Shown: positions 31,787-41,025, counted from the stretch's first letter. The stretch: 51,008 nt of DNA from Roseomonas sp. (GCA_020249465.1 JADCFP010000092.1:1-51008), one strand, 5' to 3'. Numbers and translations: made by a program. Notes: generated by a model not told the origin, from the sequence alone.

Positions 31787-32629
31787 TCAGAAAATACGGT
31801 TCAGCATCCGGCTGACAAAGCCGGGACGCTCACCACGGGCTTCGGCGCCGGCGGCGACCAGCAGCGCATAGCTATCGGCATACCAATCGCTGCCGGGATA
31901 GTTATAGCCAAGCACGGCGGCATTGCGGCGCGCTTCGTCCGGCAGGCCAAGATTCAGGTAGATTTCCACCAGCCGATGCAAGGCTTCCGGCACGTGGTTG
32001 GTGGTCTGGAAATCCTCCACCACGCGGCGATAGCGGCCAATGGCGGCCTGATGCAGGCCCTGGCGCTGATAGAAGCGCCCAACAGTCATTTCCTTGCCAG
32101 CCAGATGGTCTCGGCCGAGATCAATCTTCAGCCGCGCATCGCGGGCATAGGCGCTATCGGGGAAGCGATTGATGACTTCCTGCAAGGATGCAATGGCAAT
32201 GGTCGTCTGTCGTTGGTCGCGCTGCGCATCGGTGATTTGTTCGTATTGCGACAGCGCGCGCAGGTAATAGGCATAGGCGATGTCGCGATGCGCTGGGTGC
32301 AATTGAATGAAGCGATCCAGGGCGCCAATTGCTTCCGTGTAGCGATTGCGCAGATATTCCGTATAGGCCGCCATCAGCTTGGCGCTGGTGGACCAGGTGG
32401 AATAGGGGTGCTCACGCTCGATCGAATCGAAATACTCAACCGCGCGGGCATAGTTGCGCGCGCGAAGGTTCTGCATGCCAAGGACATAGAGCTGCTGCGG
32501 TTCCTCATCCGCTGCGGTCGTGGTGACACGACGCGTGAGCGACGGATCCGCACCGGTGGTGTTCGTTGGGCCTGAACTGCCACAAGCGGCGAGGATCAGA
32601 AGCAGAGCTATCGGCAGGAAGCGGCGCAT
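31787..32629 (-). CDS. bamD: Outer membrane assembly lipoprotein BamD
   Basis: BamD is an essential part of the BAM complex that inserts beta-barrel proteins. The product (280 residues from MRRFLPIALL) has a lipoprotein signal with lipobox LAAC, then five TPR-like units; LYVLGMQNLRARNYARAVEYFDSIEREHPYS is the typical first one. The ORF stays open 56 codons upstream of the signal, but that part overlaps lpxC and is not real. It lies between lpxC and recN in a common alphaproteobacterial order. Confidence 0.95.
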   Translation of the reverse strand: MRRFLPIALLLILAACGSSGPTNTTGADPSLTRRVTTTAADEEPQQLYVLGMQNLRARNYARAVEYFDSIEREHPYSTWSTSAKLMAAYTEYLRNRYTEAIGALDRFIQLHPAHRDIAYAYYLRALSQYEQITDAQRDQRQTTIAIASLQEVINRFPDSAYARDARLKIDLGRDHLAGKEMTVGRFYQRQGLHQAAIGRYRRVVEDFQTTNHVPEALHRLVEIYLNLGLPDEARRNAAVLGYNYPGSDWYADSYALLVAAGAEARGERPGFVSRMLNRIF

Positions 32630-32711
32630 GAATCCCGGTTCAACAGAAATACAGCGCTGATATAGGGCAGATTGGCCCTGGGTGAAATCACCCTTGGCCA
32701 AAGATGCCCAT

Positions 32712-33641
32712 TCAGGCGAAGGCGGAGGCCTTTTGCTTGGCCGGGGTGGCAGTGCCGCCCACCCAGCGCCAGGCGCTGGCATCGGCGAAAAGCGCACGCA
32801 AAAGCTGGTTGTTCAGCGCATGGCCGGACCGGCTGCCGATGAAACGGGCGCGGAGCGGCGCACCAGCCAGGGCCAAATCACCCACCATATCCAGCACCTT
32901 GTGGCGGATGAATTCATCCGCATGGCGCAGCCCGCCGGGGTTCAGAATGGTCATGCCATCCACCACCACGGCATTGTCCAGGCTGCCACCAAGGGCGAGG
33001 CCGGCTTCATGCAGGCGCGCGACATCTTCCTTAAGGCCAAAAGTGCGGGAATCCGCCATATTGGCCCGGAAGGCTTCGGGCGTCAGGCGGATATTTAGCG
33101 ATTGATGGCCGATGGCGGTATTGGGGTAGTCAATTTCAAGCGTGGCGTCGAAGGCCGCTTCGCTATTCGGGTGCAATTCGGCAAAGGCGCCCTGGGCGTC
33201 TTCCACGCGAACCGGGCGCAGCACTTCAATCATCTGGCGCGGCGCGGCGCTGGTCGCGATGCCGGCGCAATCAATCAGGAACAGGAAGGGCGCGGCGGAG
33301 CCATCCAGAATGGGAATCTCCGGCCCATCCACCTCAATGATGGCATCATCAATGCCCGCCCCTGCAAGGGCCGCCATGATGTGTTCAATGGTGCCGATGC
33401 GCGCTGCCGGCGCGGTGGGTGCCGCGATAGTGGTGCAAAGCCGTGTATCGGTCACGAAGTCAAAGCGCGCCGGAATATCAACGCCAAGATCGGTGCGGCG
33501 GAACTGAATACCTGCGCCGGCGGCAGCCGGGTGCATGGTAAGGGCCATCCGGCGGCCAGAGTGCAGCCCGTCACCCATGCACCCGATAGGTGCCTTGAGC
33601 GTCCTGCGCCGACCATGTTCCGCGGGAAGAAAACCGTCCAT
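32712..33641 (-). CDS. lpxC: UDP-3-O-acyl-N-acetylglucosamine deacetylase
   Basis: LpxC is the committed zinc enzyme of lipid A synthesis. The product (309 residues) has the zinc and catalytic regions: GTIEHIMAAL (E86, H87), LNPGGLRHADEFIRHKVLDMVGDLAL (zinc His and Asp) and the general-acid His in GSRSGHALNNQL. The start at 33641 is chosen over 33671 and 33653 because AAGGG lies four bases upstream. A 180-base AT-rich gap upstream (33672-33851) likely holds the promoter; I could not define -35/-10 boxes with confidence. Confidence 0.96.
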   Translation of the reverse strand: MDGFLPAEHGRRRTLKAPIGCMGDGLHSGRRMALTMHPAAAGAGIQFRRTDLGVDIPARFDFVTDTRLCTTIAAPTAPAARIGTIEHIMAALAGAGIDDAIIEVDGPEIPILDGSAAPFLFLIDCAGIATSAAPRQMIEVLRPVRVEDAQGAFAELHPNSEAAFDATLEIDYPNTAIGHQSLNIRLTPEAFRANMADSRTFGLKEDVARLHEAGLALGGSLDNAVVVDGMTILNPGGLRHADEFIRHKVLDMVGDLALAGAPLRARFIGSRSGHALNNQLLRALFADASAWRWVGGTATPAKQKASAFA

Positions 33642-33851
33642 CGTACCCTTCATTTCCGGGCCGAAAGCCACAAAAGTGGCACGGCCCTCGTCAACCCATG
33701 ATGACTTTAGCCAAGAGCAGATGGCAAAAGCGATTCAAGCCTTGTTTCTGCATGTTTCATTTCAAGTATATGATATAATTACATTGTTGCTTTGCGAAAG
33801 AGGGCAAAATCAAGGCGGTCTTGCCTTAATTGCCAGGGCATTGGGCACAGC

Positions 33852-34496
33852 TCACTCCCGCCTTAGTACCTGATCCACCAGCCGATCCGCCCAAGCGTTG
33901 CTGGAAAAGCTCTCCCGCAGGGCGGCCTCAGAATAGGTGTCGCGCACCCAAGCCAGGAAGGGCGTTGCGGGGTTTTCTCGCTGGAAGGCAGCGAAGCTTT
34001 TGAAAAAAGCGTCCAGAATACCGGTACGCGCTGCCGCAACATGGCCGTGACGCAGCGAAAGCTGGGCCAAAGCCTCCTGCACCGGGCGGCCTTGCAGCAA
34101 AAGCCAGATGCCGGCGGCAAGCCCGGTGCGATCCGCCCCGGATTTGCAATGGATCAGCGCCGGTTCTTCCATATCCTGGAAAATGCCGGCCAAGCGCAGA
34201 ATGCGGTCCTTATGCGGCGCGCCGCGGCTTTCGAAAGGGGCGTCTATATGCGCCAGGCCAAGCCGCGACGCTTCGGCCCGGCTGAGTGCATCGGCGCCGC
34301 AATCGGCGCGGTTGCCGCGTAGATTGATGATGGTGCGGATGCCATGGTGCCGCGCGGCCTGGCGCATTTGCCAGGGCAGCGGGTGGTTGGACCGGTAAAG
34401 CCGCCCAGGGGCCACCACGCCCCAATTGCGCCAACCAAAGCGCAGGATGGCGTGGTCAATGAACAGCGCATTGCCCCAAATGGCGGTGGGCGTCAC
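33852..34496 (-). CDS. Dual-specificity/tyrosine phosphatase family protein
   Basis: The 214-residue product has the CX5R phosphate loop as LIHCKSGADRTG (H116, C117, R123), with the upstream region RTIINLRGN and VAPGRLYRSNHP, typical of the bacterial atypical DSP group (tyrosine or inositol-phosphate phosphatases). A general-acid Asp is not certain. It is a cytoplasmic protein with no signal peptide. Its start is seven bases from the stop of the Bug gene, so the two may be transcribed together. Confidence 0.85.
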   Translation of the reverse strand: MTPTAIWGNALFIDHAILRFGWRNWGVVAPGRLYRSNHPLPWQMRQAARHHGIRTIINLRGNRADCGADALSRAEASRLGLAHIDAPFESRGAPHKDRILRLAGIFQDMEEPALIHCKSGADRTGLAAGIWLLLQGRPVQEALAQLSLRHGHVAAARTGILDAFFKSFAAFQRENPATPFLAWVRDTYSEAALRESFSSNAWADRLVDQVLRRE

Positions 34497-34502
34497 GGGC
34501 CG

Positions 34503-35474
34503 CTATTCCAGCCGCGCGCCGGACACCCGCACCGCTTCCTGCCACATGGGGCGTTCACGTTGCGCGCGGGCGATCATGTCTTCCGGGGTGGACCAAACGG
34601 CCTCGGCCCCCACACGCAGGAAGCGTTCCTTCACGGCGGGGTCGGCAACAATGCGCCGCAGCGCGCCACTCACGCGCTCAATCGCGATGCGCGGCGTGCC
34701 GGCGGGGAAGACAAAACCCTGCCAGGAGGAAACGACAAAATCCGGAAGCCCCGCCTCGGCCATGGTGGGCACATCGGGCATGGTCGGCCAACGCGCCGCC
34801 GAGGTCACCGCCAACGCCCGCATCCGCCCTTCCTGAATGACCGGCACATAGGAAGCGAGGTTATCCAAAGCGGAATCGAGATCACCCGACAGCATGGCGG
34901 GAATGATTTGCGCCGCACCACGGAAGGGCACATGGGTCCCCTCTACATTCACGCGCCCGGCGAAAAGCGCGCCGGTCAAATGCCCGGTGGTGCCAACCCC
35001 GGGCGAGCCATAGGTGAAGCCGCCGCGCTTGGCGCCTACCCAGGCTTTGAAACCTGCGAGATCGCGCGACGGATTATGTTGGGATGACACGACAACAACA
35101 TTGGGCAAATCCCAAGCGATCCCAACCGGCACCAAATCCCGCGCCGGGTCATAGGGCAGGCGAGCATAAAGGAAATTGTTGATCACCAAATGCCCGACCG
35201 AGGCGATTCCAATAGTGTAGCCATCCGGCGTCGCCTTGGCGGTCGCATCAATGCCGATATTCCCGCCCGCGCCGGGACGGTTTTCGATGATGAAATTCTG
35301 CCCCAGGATCGGCTGCATCAATTCGCAATAAATCCGCACCAGCACATCGGTGGACCCGCCCGGCGGCCAGGGCACAATCACGCGCACCGGGCGCGCGGGC
35401 CATTCGCCCTGGGCGCGGGCGATGGAAGGAGTGGCCAGCAGGGCGGCGGCCAGCAAGGGGCGACGGCTGATCAT
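34503..35474 (-). CDS. Bug/TctC family binding protein
   Basis: The product (323 residues) has a short signal peptide (RRPLLAAALLATPSIARAQ) and the mature start EWPARPVRVIVPWPPGGSTDVLVR. Further Bug marks are NFIIENRPGAGGNIGIDATAKATPDGYT, THVPFRGAAQIIPAMLSGDLD and PDVPTMAEAGLPDF. The start at 35474 has GGAG nine bases before it. Ligand unknown. It is divergent from a MarR-type regulator, which could control it; the intergenic space is about 130 bases. Confidence 0.93.
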   Translation of the reverse strand: MISRRPLLAAALLATPSIARAQGEWPARPVRVIVPWPPGGSTDVLVRIYCELMQPILGQNFIIENRPGAGGNIGIDATAKATPDGYTIGIASVGHLVINNFLYARLPYDPARDLVPVGIAWDLPNVVVVSSQHNPSRDLAGFKAWVGAKRGGFTYGSPGVGTTGHLTGALFAGRVNVEGTHVPFRGAAQIIPAMLSGDLDSALDNLASYVPVIQEGRMRALAVTSAARWPTMPDVPTMAEAGLPDFVVSSWQGFVFPAGTPRIAIERVSGALRRIVADPAVKERFLRVGAEAVWSTPEDMIARAQRERPMWQEAVRVSGARLE

Positions 35475-35604
35475 GCATTTTTCTCCGGCATCAGTGGTGG
35501 GCGGCATATAGAGAGCCTGCCCGCGCCTTGCCAAGCGCGGTCGCTTCGGGTTGGACAGGTGCCGCGAATGCGTCAATAATCCTGTCCAAACGGGGATGCG
35601 GGCA

Positions 35605-36159
35605 ATGCCGACACGGGGCAGCACGAATATTGCGGAAATGGCCGAGGCACGCGCCCTGCCGGCCGGGCGCAATTTGCTGTTTCTGCGTGAAGAAGAACTC
35701 CGTCTTGCGCAGGATTTGCTGTTTTTCGGCTATCGCGATTTTACCGCCGGGGCGGATGCAATGCTCGCCACGCTGGATATGGGCCGCGCGCATCATCGCG
35801 TGCTGCATTTTGTTGGGCGGCGTCCGGGCATCACAGTGGGCGAATTGCTGGGGATTCTGGGCATCACCAAGCAAAGCCTGGGGCGCGTGCTGCAACCGCT
35901 GATGAGCGATGGCTATGTGGTGCAGGCGCCGGGTGAGAGCGATCGACGGCAAAGGCGCCTGACGCTGACGGAAAAAGGTGTCGCGCTTGAACGGCAGCTT
36001 TTCGAACGCCAGCGAAAAACCGTCATGCGCGCCTATCGTGAAGCCGGCCCCGCCGCGGTGGAAGGTTTTCGCCGCGTCATGCGCGGGCTGATGGGGGAAG
36101 ACGCGCAAGCGAGCCTAGCGCGCTTGGAAGGGCCAGAGGCTGAGGGCAGCAGGCGATGA
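35605..36159 (+). CDS. MarR family transcription regulator
   Basis: The product (184 residues) is a winged-helix repressor or activator: RVLHFVGRRPGITVGELLGILGITKQSLGRVLQPLMSDGYV forms the helix-turn-helix, and VQAPGESDRRQRRLTLTEKG the wing. The start among several ATGs (35596, 35605, 35638) is uncertain; GGGG lies nine bases before 35605. The stop overlaps the response-regulator start as ATGA. The order MarR-type regulator, OmpR-type regulator matches the known petP-petR pair of Rhodobacter, but the kinase partner next to it is here included. Confidence 0.85.
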   Translation: MPTRGSTNIAEMAEARALPAGRNLLFLREEELRLAQDLLFFGYRDFTAGADAMLATLDMGRAHHRVLHFVGRRPGITVGELLGILGITKQSLGRVLQPLMSDGYVVQAPGESDRRQRRLTLTEKGVALERQLFERQRKTVMRAYREAGPAAVEGFRRVMRGLMGEDAQASLARLEGPEAEGSRR

Positions 36160-36863
36160 GCGGCCAGGAAGATCCCGCCCATATTCTGGTGGTGGATGAT
36201 GATGCGCGGCTGCGCGCCTTATTGCAGCGCTTTCTGACCGAACAGGGCTTTCGCGTCAGTACTGCGGAGAACGCTACCGCTGCGTGCGCGGCGCTGGCAG
36301 ATATGGCGTTTGATCTGCTGGTCTTGGATGTGATGATGCCCGGAGAAACAGGGTTGGAACTGACCGCCGCCTTGCGTGCCGAAGGGCAGGAAGTGCCGAT
36401 CCTGATGCTGACCGCGCGCGGTGCCCCGGATGACCGTATCGCAGGGCTTGAACAGGGCGTAGATGATTACCTGGCCAAGCCTTTCGATCCGCGCGAATTG
36501 GCGCTGCGCATTCGCACGATTTTGCGCCGCGCTGCGCCGGTGCCCGCCGCTCCGCATAGCCTGGCCCCGATGCAGATCGGCAATCGCTGGTTTGACATTG
36601 AACGCGCGGAATTGCGCGGCCCGGATGGCATTATTCGCCTGACAGGGGGTGAGGCTGCGCTGCTCCAAGCGCTCGCGCGCCGTGCCGGTGATATTCTGAG
36701 CCGCGAGGATATCGGCGAAGCGCTCGGCACCCCTGATGCCGGTGAACGCGCGATTGATGTGCAAGTGACCAGGCTGCGCCGCAAGGTGGAACCCGACCCG
36801 CGTGAGCCGCGCTTCATCCAGACCATTCGCCATCGTGGTTATGTCTTGAGGCCCGGGCCGTGA
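36156..36863 (+). CDS. OmpR-family response regulator
   Basis: The 235-residue product has a receiver domain with acidic pocket VVDDD (14-16), phospho-acceptor D58 in LLVLDVMMPGE, T86 and K108 (YLAKPFDP), and a C-terminal winged helix with AIDVQVTRLRRKVEPDP and FIQTIRHRGYVL. It is coupled by overlaps to the regulator upstream and to the histidine kinase downstream (GTGA), so the three form one signalling operon. The target genes are unknown. Confidence 0.96.
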   Translation: MSGQEDPAHILVVDDDARLRALLQRFLTEQGFRVSTAENATAACAALADMAFDLLVLDVMMPGETGLELTAALRAEGQEVPILMLTARGAPDDRIAGLEQGVDDYLAKPFDPRELALRIRTILRRAAPVPAAPHSLAPMQIGNRWFDIERAELRGPDGIIRLTGGEAALLQALARRAGDILSREDIGEALGTPDAGERAIDVQVTRLRRKVEPDPREPRFIQTIRHRGYVLRPGP

Positions 36864-38197
36864 CTCGGCTGGACCTGGGCTTGCGCCGGCTGGTGCCGCG
36901 CGGGCTTTTGGGTCGTGCACTGCTGATCATTCTGGTGCCGCTGGTGATCCTGCAAGCGATTGCCTTGCAGCTTTTCTATGGCAGCCATTTGGATGTGATT
37001 TCGCGCCGCCTGGCGGCGGGTGTTGCGGGCGATATCGCGATGGTCGTTGGCCTGCTGGAACGCGAAACGGAAGCCGAGGATCGCAGCTGGATTTTTCGTG
37101 AAGCGGCGTGGCGGCTGGATTTGTCTCTTGCCCATGAAGCGGGTGCACGGCTTGCGATAACGGGAGCGCGGCCTGTTGCCATGCCATGGTTGCCATTGGA
37201 AGAGGATTTAGCCACCGCGATACAGGAACGCGTGCGCCTGCCCTTTGATGCCGATTGGCAAAGCGATCCGCGCAGCGTGATCATTCGTGTGCAAATGCCC
37301 GATGGTGTTCTGCATGTGGAAGTGGCCCGCAAGCGGCTGTTCAGCGGCACGATCTATCTTTTCGTGATTTGGCTGGTGGGATCGTCGCTGCTGCTGTTTC
37401 TGGTCGCGGCGATTTTCATGCGCAACCAGGTACGCGCATTGCGCAAGATTTCTGCCGCCGCCGAGGCTTTCGGCATGGGTCGCACGGTAGGGCCGATGAA
37501 GCCGGAAGGTGCCGCTGAGGTGCGGCAGGCAGCCACGGCCTTCAACCGCATGGAAGAACGCATCAGCCGTTTTGTGGATAGCCGGACGGAAATGCTGGCT
37601 GGCATCAGTCATGATTTGCGCACGCCACTCACGCGACTACGGCTGGGGCTTGCCATGCTGCCGGAAGCAGCGCGGGACGATGCCGCTGCCATGACAGAAG
37701 ATGTCGAGGAAATGGATCGGCTGATCGGCGTTTATCTTGCCTTTGCGCGCGGTGAGGGCGTGGAGCAACCTGAAGAAACCGATCTTGCCGCCTTGCTGCG
37801 CGGTGTTGTTGCGCAACAGGCGCGTGGTGGCGCGGCAATACCTTTTGCGGGGCCGGACTCACTCCTGATGGAACTTCGTGCCGGCGCGATGCGGCGGTGT
37901 TTTGGCAATTTGCTGCATAATGCGCGCAAGCACGCCAAGCGCGTGACAGTAACCCTTGCCGAACAACCGCGGGGCCAGAATGGCATTTGGGCGGATATTG
38001 CGATTGATGATGATGGGCCGGGCATTCCTGCCGCAGCGCGTGAAGACGCCTTCAAGCCCTTCACCACGCTTTCAGGGAGTGGCACGGGGCTTGGGCTTGC
38101 GATTGCGCGCGATATTGCCCGCGCGCATGGCGGTGATGTTTTTCTGGAAGACAGCCCCTTAGGCGGGCTGCGGGCGCGTATTCGCGTGCCTGGCTAG
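36860..38197 (+). CDS. Sensor histidine kinase, EnvZ-like
   Basis: The 445-residue membrane kinase starts at a GTG overlapping the regulator stop. TM1 is at ~18-38 (GRALLIILVPLVILQAIAL), the periplasmic loop is about 125 residues, TM2 at ~165-187, followed by HAMP, a dimerisation helix with H251 in AGISHDLRTPLTRL, and the ATPase domain: N-box FGNLLHNARKHA, G1 IDDDGPGIP and G2 GSGTGLGLAIARDI. The signal sensed is not evident. A hairpin element follows the stop. Confidence 0.95.
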   Translation: MTRLDLGLRRLVPRGLLGRALLIILVPLVILQAIALQLFYGSHLDVISRRLAAGVAGDIAMVVGLLERETEAEDRSWIFREAAWRLDLSLAHEAGARLAITGARPVAMPWLPLEEDLATAIQERVRLPFDADWQSDPRSVIIRVQMPDGVLHVEVARKRLFSGTIYLFVIWLVGSSLLLFLVAAIFMRNQVRALRKISAAAEAFGMGRTVGPMKPEGAAEVRQAATAFNRMEERISRFVDSRTEMLAGISHDLRTPLTRLRLGLAMLPEAARDDAAAMTEDVEEMDRLIGVYLAFARGEGVEQPEETDLAALLRGVVAQQARGGAAIPFAGPDSLLMELRAGAMRRCFGNLLHNARKHAKRVTVTLAEQPRGQNGIWADIAIDDDGPGIPAAAREDAFKPFTTLSGSGTGLGLAIARDIARAHGGDVFLEDSPLGGLRARIRVPG

Positions 38198-38201
38198 GCG
38201 T

Positions 38202-38236
38202 ATCGAGCCAAGCGACACCGCTTGGCTCGAAAAGCT
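38202..38236. repeat. Hairpin element related to repeat family 1
   Basis: Perfect 11-base arms CGAGCCAAGCG (38204-38214) and CGCTTGGCTCG (38219-38229) with an ACAC loop, then AAAAGC. It shares the CCAAG...CTTGGCT.GAAAA core of the family 1 repeats and, like copy 1, sits seven bases after a stop, between convergent genes (kinase and TerC). Likely a bidirectional terminator. Confidence 0.65.
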
Positions 38237-38253
38237 TCACAAATACTTTCGGC

Positions 38254-39261
38254 TCAGGTGCCTTGCGGCTGCTGACCACGGGTTTTCCAAAGCGACCAGA
38301 AAATCCCGCCAGCGATAATGGCCGCTGTCACACCGAGCGAAATCGCGGGGTCAAGTTTTCCGACCATCTGGTTCCAGAAGATCTTACCGCCGATGAAGAC
38401 CAGCACGAGCGCCAGCGCATATTTCAGGTAGTGGAAGCGATGCACCATGGCGGCGAGCGCAAAATACAGTGCGCGCAGCCCCAGGATCGCCATGATATTC
38501 GCGGTATAGACAATGAAGGTATCGGTCGTGATGGCGAAGATCGCCGGCACGCTATCCACCGCGAAAATCAAATCGGCGATATTGATCACCACCAACGCCA
38601 GGAATAGCGGCGTGGCGAAAGCGAGCTTTTTGCCCGTGGCCGGATCCATCTGGCGTACAAAGAATTTCTGGCCATGCAGCTCATCCGTCACGCGCATATG
38701 CTTGCGCATGAAGCGCACAACGGGGTTTTTGGAGATATCCTGCTCCCCTTCCGGCACCACCAGCATCTTGATACCGGTCGCGATCAGGAAGGCGCCGAAG
38801 ATATAGAGCACCCAGCTGTATTGCTGCACCAGCGCCGCGCCGAGAGCGATCATGATGCCGCGCAGCACAATGACGCCAATAATGCCCCAGACCAGCGCGC
38901 GATATTGATAGCGGGCGGGGATGGCAAAATAGCCGAAGATCAGGCTGATCACGAAGACATTGTCGATAGACAGCGCCTTTTCGATGAAAAAGCCGGTGAA
39001 ATAGGCCATGCCGGCATGGACCCCGTCAGAGGTCGTGATCTCCCCGGCTTCATAGGCCCACCAGATGCCGACGCCATAAAGCATGGCGAAGGCGATATAG
39101 AAGGCGGAAAGGTAAAGGCTTTGGGCCACGCCCATTTCCTTGTCCTTGCGGTTCAGCACGCCAAGGTCAAAGGCCAGCAACAGTACAACAATCAGCAAAA
39201 AACCCTTCCACATCCAGAAGGGCTTGCCCATCCATTCGGCAGCCAGGAATTCCATCCCCAA
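38254..39261 (-). CDS. TerC family integral membrane protein
   Basis: The 335-residue product has about nine membrane helices and the TerC marks: GFFIEKALSIDNVFVISLIFGYF and the second-half copy VVINIADLIFAVDSVPAIFAITTDTFIVYTANIMAILGLRALYF, each with conserved acidic and Asn residues inside the membrane. Relatives (Alx, MeeF-type) export Mn2+ or supply metal to exported proteins; the older tellurite link is indirect. The 5' leader on this strand folds strongly (see the leader entry). Confidence 0.93.
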   Translation of the reverse strand: MGMEFLAAEWMGKPFWMWKGFLLIVVLLLAFDLGVLNRKDKEMGVAQSLYLSAFYIAFAMLYGVGIWWAYEAGEITTSDGVHAGMAYFTGFFIEKALSIDNVFVISLIFGYFAIPARYQYRALVWGIIGVIVLRGIMIALGAALVQQYSWVLYIFGAFLIATGIKMLVVPEGEQDISKNPVVRFMRKHMRVTDELHGQKFFVRQMDPATGKKLAFATPLFLALVVINIADLIFAVDSVPAIFAITTDTFIVYTANIMAILGLRALYFALAAMVHRFHYLKYALALVLVFIGGKIFWNQMVGKLDPAISLGVTAAIIAGGIFWSLWKTRGQQPQGT

Positions 39262-39314
39262 ACCTCATCCAATAGCGCGGATCAGCCATAGGGGGGCCGA
39301 GACCGCGCAGGGTT

Positions 39315-39379
39315 GCACGATCCGACATCACGGCAGGCCGCCACAAGGGCGGCCCCCGCCAGAGGGGCCCGGATCGTGC
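39315..39379 (-). promoter_or_regulatory. Structured leader of the TerC gene with alternative hairpins
   Basis: Perfect 10-base arms (39315-39324 and 39370-39379, GCACGATCCG type) enclose two mutually exclusive hairpins: 39336-39342 with 39348-39354 (GGCCGCC / GGCGGCC), and 39351-39356 with 39364-39369 (GGCCCC / GGGGCC). It ends 54 bases before the start codon. TerC genes are often under Mn2+ riboswitches, but I do not see that consensus here. The rest of 39262-39546 shows no gene. Confidence 0.45.
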
Positions 39380-39546
39380 TGAGGTGGTGGAAGCCGGAAT
39401 GGTTTTCAACCCCCATTGCGGTGGACCCCGCGAGAAACCATTTAGGGATTTGCGCGGTGACCCCCTTGGCTATTAGGTTGCCGCCATGTCATAGGGTCCG
39501 AAGCTCCGCCTTGGCGGGGCTTCCAACTGGGAATTGAGGCGTCGCA

Positions 39547-39816
39547 ATGGGTTCCTTTAGCATCTGGCATTGGCTTGTGGTTCTGCTAGTCATTCTGCTG
39601 CTTTTCGGTAGCGGCAAGATCAGCGGGCTGATGGGCGATCTGGCCAAGGGCATCAAGTCCTTCAAGCAGAATATCAAGGAAGATCAGGCAGATGCCTCTA
39701 TGGAGGCGCAGGCCCAGGGGCAGACTCAGCCGGCCGGCAGCATCCAGGGCCCGGCGGCGTCTTCCACGGCGCAGACGGCATCTGCCCAAACCACGCCGCC
39801 CCGCCCGGGCGCCTGA
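39547..39816 (+). CDS. tatA: Sec-independent protein translocase TatA
   Basis: TatA forms the pore-like part of the twin-arginine pathway that exports folded proteins. The 89-residue product has the short membrane helix ([16 protein letters not shown]), the FGSGKI hinge, and the amphipathic helix [19 protein letters not shown], then an acidic and Gln/Ala/Pro-rich tail of variable sequence. GGAATTGAGG precedes the start region. tatB and tatC are not adjacent, as in many alphaproteobacteria with split tat genes. Confidence 0.95.
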   Translation: MGSFSIWHWLVVLLVILLLFGSGKISGLMGDLAKGIKSFKQNIKEDQADASMEAQAQGQTQPAGSIQGPAASSTAQTASAQTTPPRPGA

Positions 39817-39965
39817 CCGCCACACCCGCCCCCATTGCGGGGTAGGTACCAAATCGCCGCCTGCCTGTGCCCATGGGGCAAAGGCGGGGGCTAATCAGAC
39901 TATTCAGGCTGCCGGGCCAAGTTTAGAACGCAAACGCCGCTTTCACCGCGTGGAGGGCCCGCGCC

Positions 39966-41006
39966 ATGCTATCAACCTGGACTGTTGAGGATGGCCGCTG
40001 TCGCCTGCGCGAAGGCGCGATTTCCGACATCACTGCCGCTCTACCTGACTCAGCGCGCGAAAGCGCGGCTGAGGTTGCCTCATCTGAAAATTTGCGCTGC
40101 GCCGTCTGGATTGACCTGCTGAACCCGACACCGGCGGAAGAACGCGCGGTACAAAACGCGCTCTCGCTCGAAATCCCGACGCGGGAAGAAATGCAGGAAA
40201 TCGAAAGCTCATCGCGCCTGTATCGGGAAGATGAGGCGCTGTTCCTGACGGCGAATTTTCTCTATGGAGTTGATTCGGGGGATTACGGTTCCACCCCAAT
40301 CAGCTTTGTGCTGACCAATAGCACGCTGGTGACGGTGCGCTACGCGACACCGCGCGCCTTTACGGTATTTGGTGCGCGTGCGCAGCGCCACCCAACCCTG
40401 CTGCATTCGCCCGATGCCGTGATGCTGCATTTGTTTGAACAGGTGGTGGATCGCCTGGCCGATATTCTGGAAAAAGTCGGCGCCGATATGGATAAGGCGA
40501 GCCAATCAACCTTCCGCAGCTCTCAGGCTGATGTGAAAATGCATCGGCGTAATGACAAGCTGAAGGATGCGCTGTTCACCTTGGGGCAGGTTGGGGAAGT
40601 CACCACCCGGGCTTCCGAAACCCTGCTTGGCCTATCACGCATTTTGACCTTTGTGGGGGCCGAGAAAGCAACCGCGGTGCGCAAGGAAAACCAGGCGCTG
40701 ATCAAGACCCTGGTACGCGATGTGCGGTCCCTGGTGGAACATGCAAGCTTCCTCAATTCCAAGGCGCAATTCCTGCTGGATGCGGTGCTTGGCGTGTTGA
40801 ATGTGGAACAGAACGCCATCATCAAGACCTTCACCGTGGCGTCAGTGGCGCTCATGCCGCCCACGTTGATTGCCAGCATTTACGGCATGAATTTCGAATT
40901 CATCCCGGAGCTGAAATTCACTTTCGGCTATCCCTTGGCGCTTGTGCTGATGATTGTTTCCGCCATTCTGCCCATTCTCTATTTCCGCCGTAAAGGCTGG
41001 CTCTAA
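39966..41006 (+). CDS. corA: CorA-family magnesium transporter
   Basis: The 346-residue product has a large N-terminal cytoplasmic funnel domain and two C-terminal helices; the pore signature is IYGMNFEFIPEL (GMN motif) between them, ending with RRKGWL. It would carry Mg2+ (or Co2+, Ni2+) as a pentamer in the inner membrane. GGAGGG lies before the ATG. The 149-base gap to tatA shows no clear riboswitch. Confidence 0.94.
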   Translation: MLSTWTVEDGRCRLREGAISDITAALPDSARESAAEVASSENLRCAVWIDLLNPTPAEERAVQNALSLEIPTREEMQEIESSSRLYREDEALFLTANFLYGVDSGDYGSTPISFVLTNSTLVTVRYATPRAFTVFGARAQRHPTLLHSPDAVMLHLFEQVVDRLADILEKVGADMDKASQSTFRSSQADVKMHRRNDKLKDALFTLGQVGEVTTRASETLLGLSRILTFVGAEKATAVRKENQALIKTLVRDVRSLVEHASFLNSKAQFLLDAVLGVLNVEQNAIIKTFTVASVALMPPTLIASIYGMNFEFIPELKFTFGYPLALVLMIVSAILPILYFRRKGWL

Positions 41007-41025
41007 ACCCGACAAGGAAATTCTG

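Noticed and set aside
33761-33785. TATAAT-like box on the plus strand in the AT-rich gap before lpxC
   Set aside because: No matching -35 at proper distance and no plus-strand gene downstream; lpxC is on the other strand.
39262-39420. yybP-ykoY manganese riboswitch before the TerC gene
   Set aside because: The conserved loop sequences of that class could not be found, although the leader is clearly structured.
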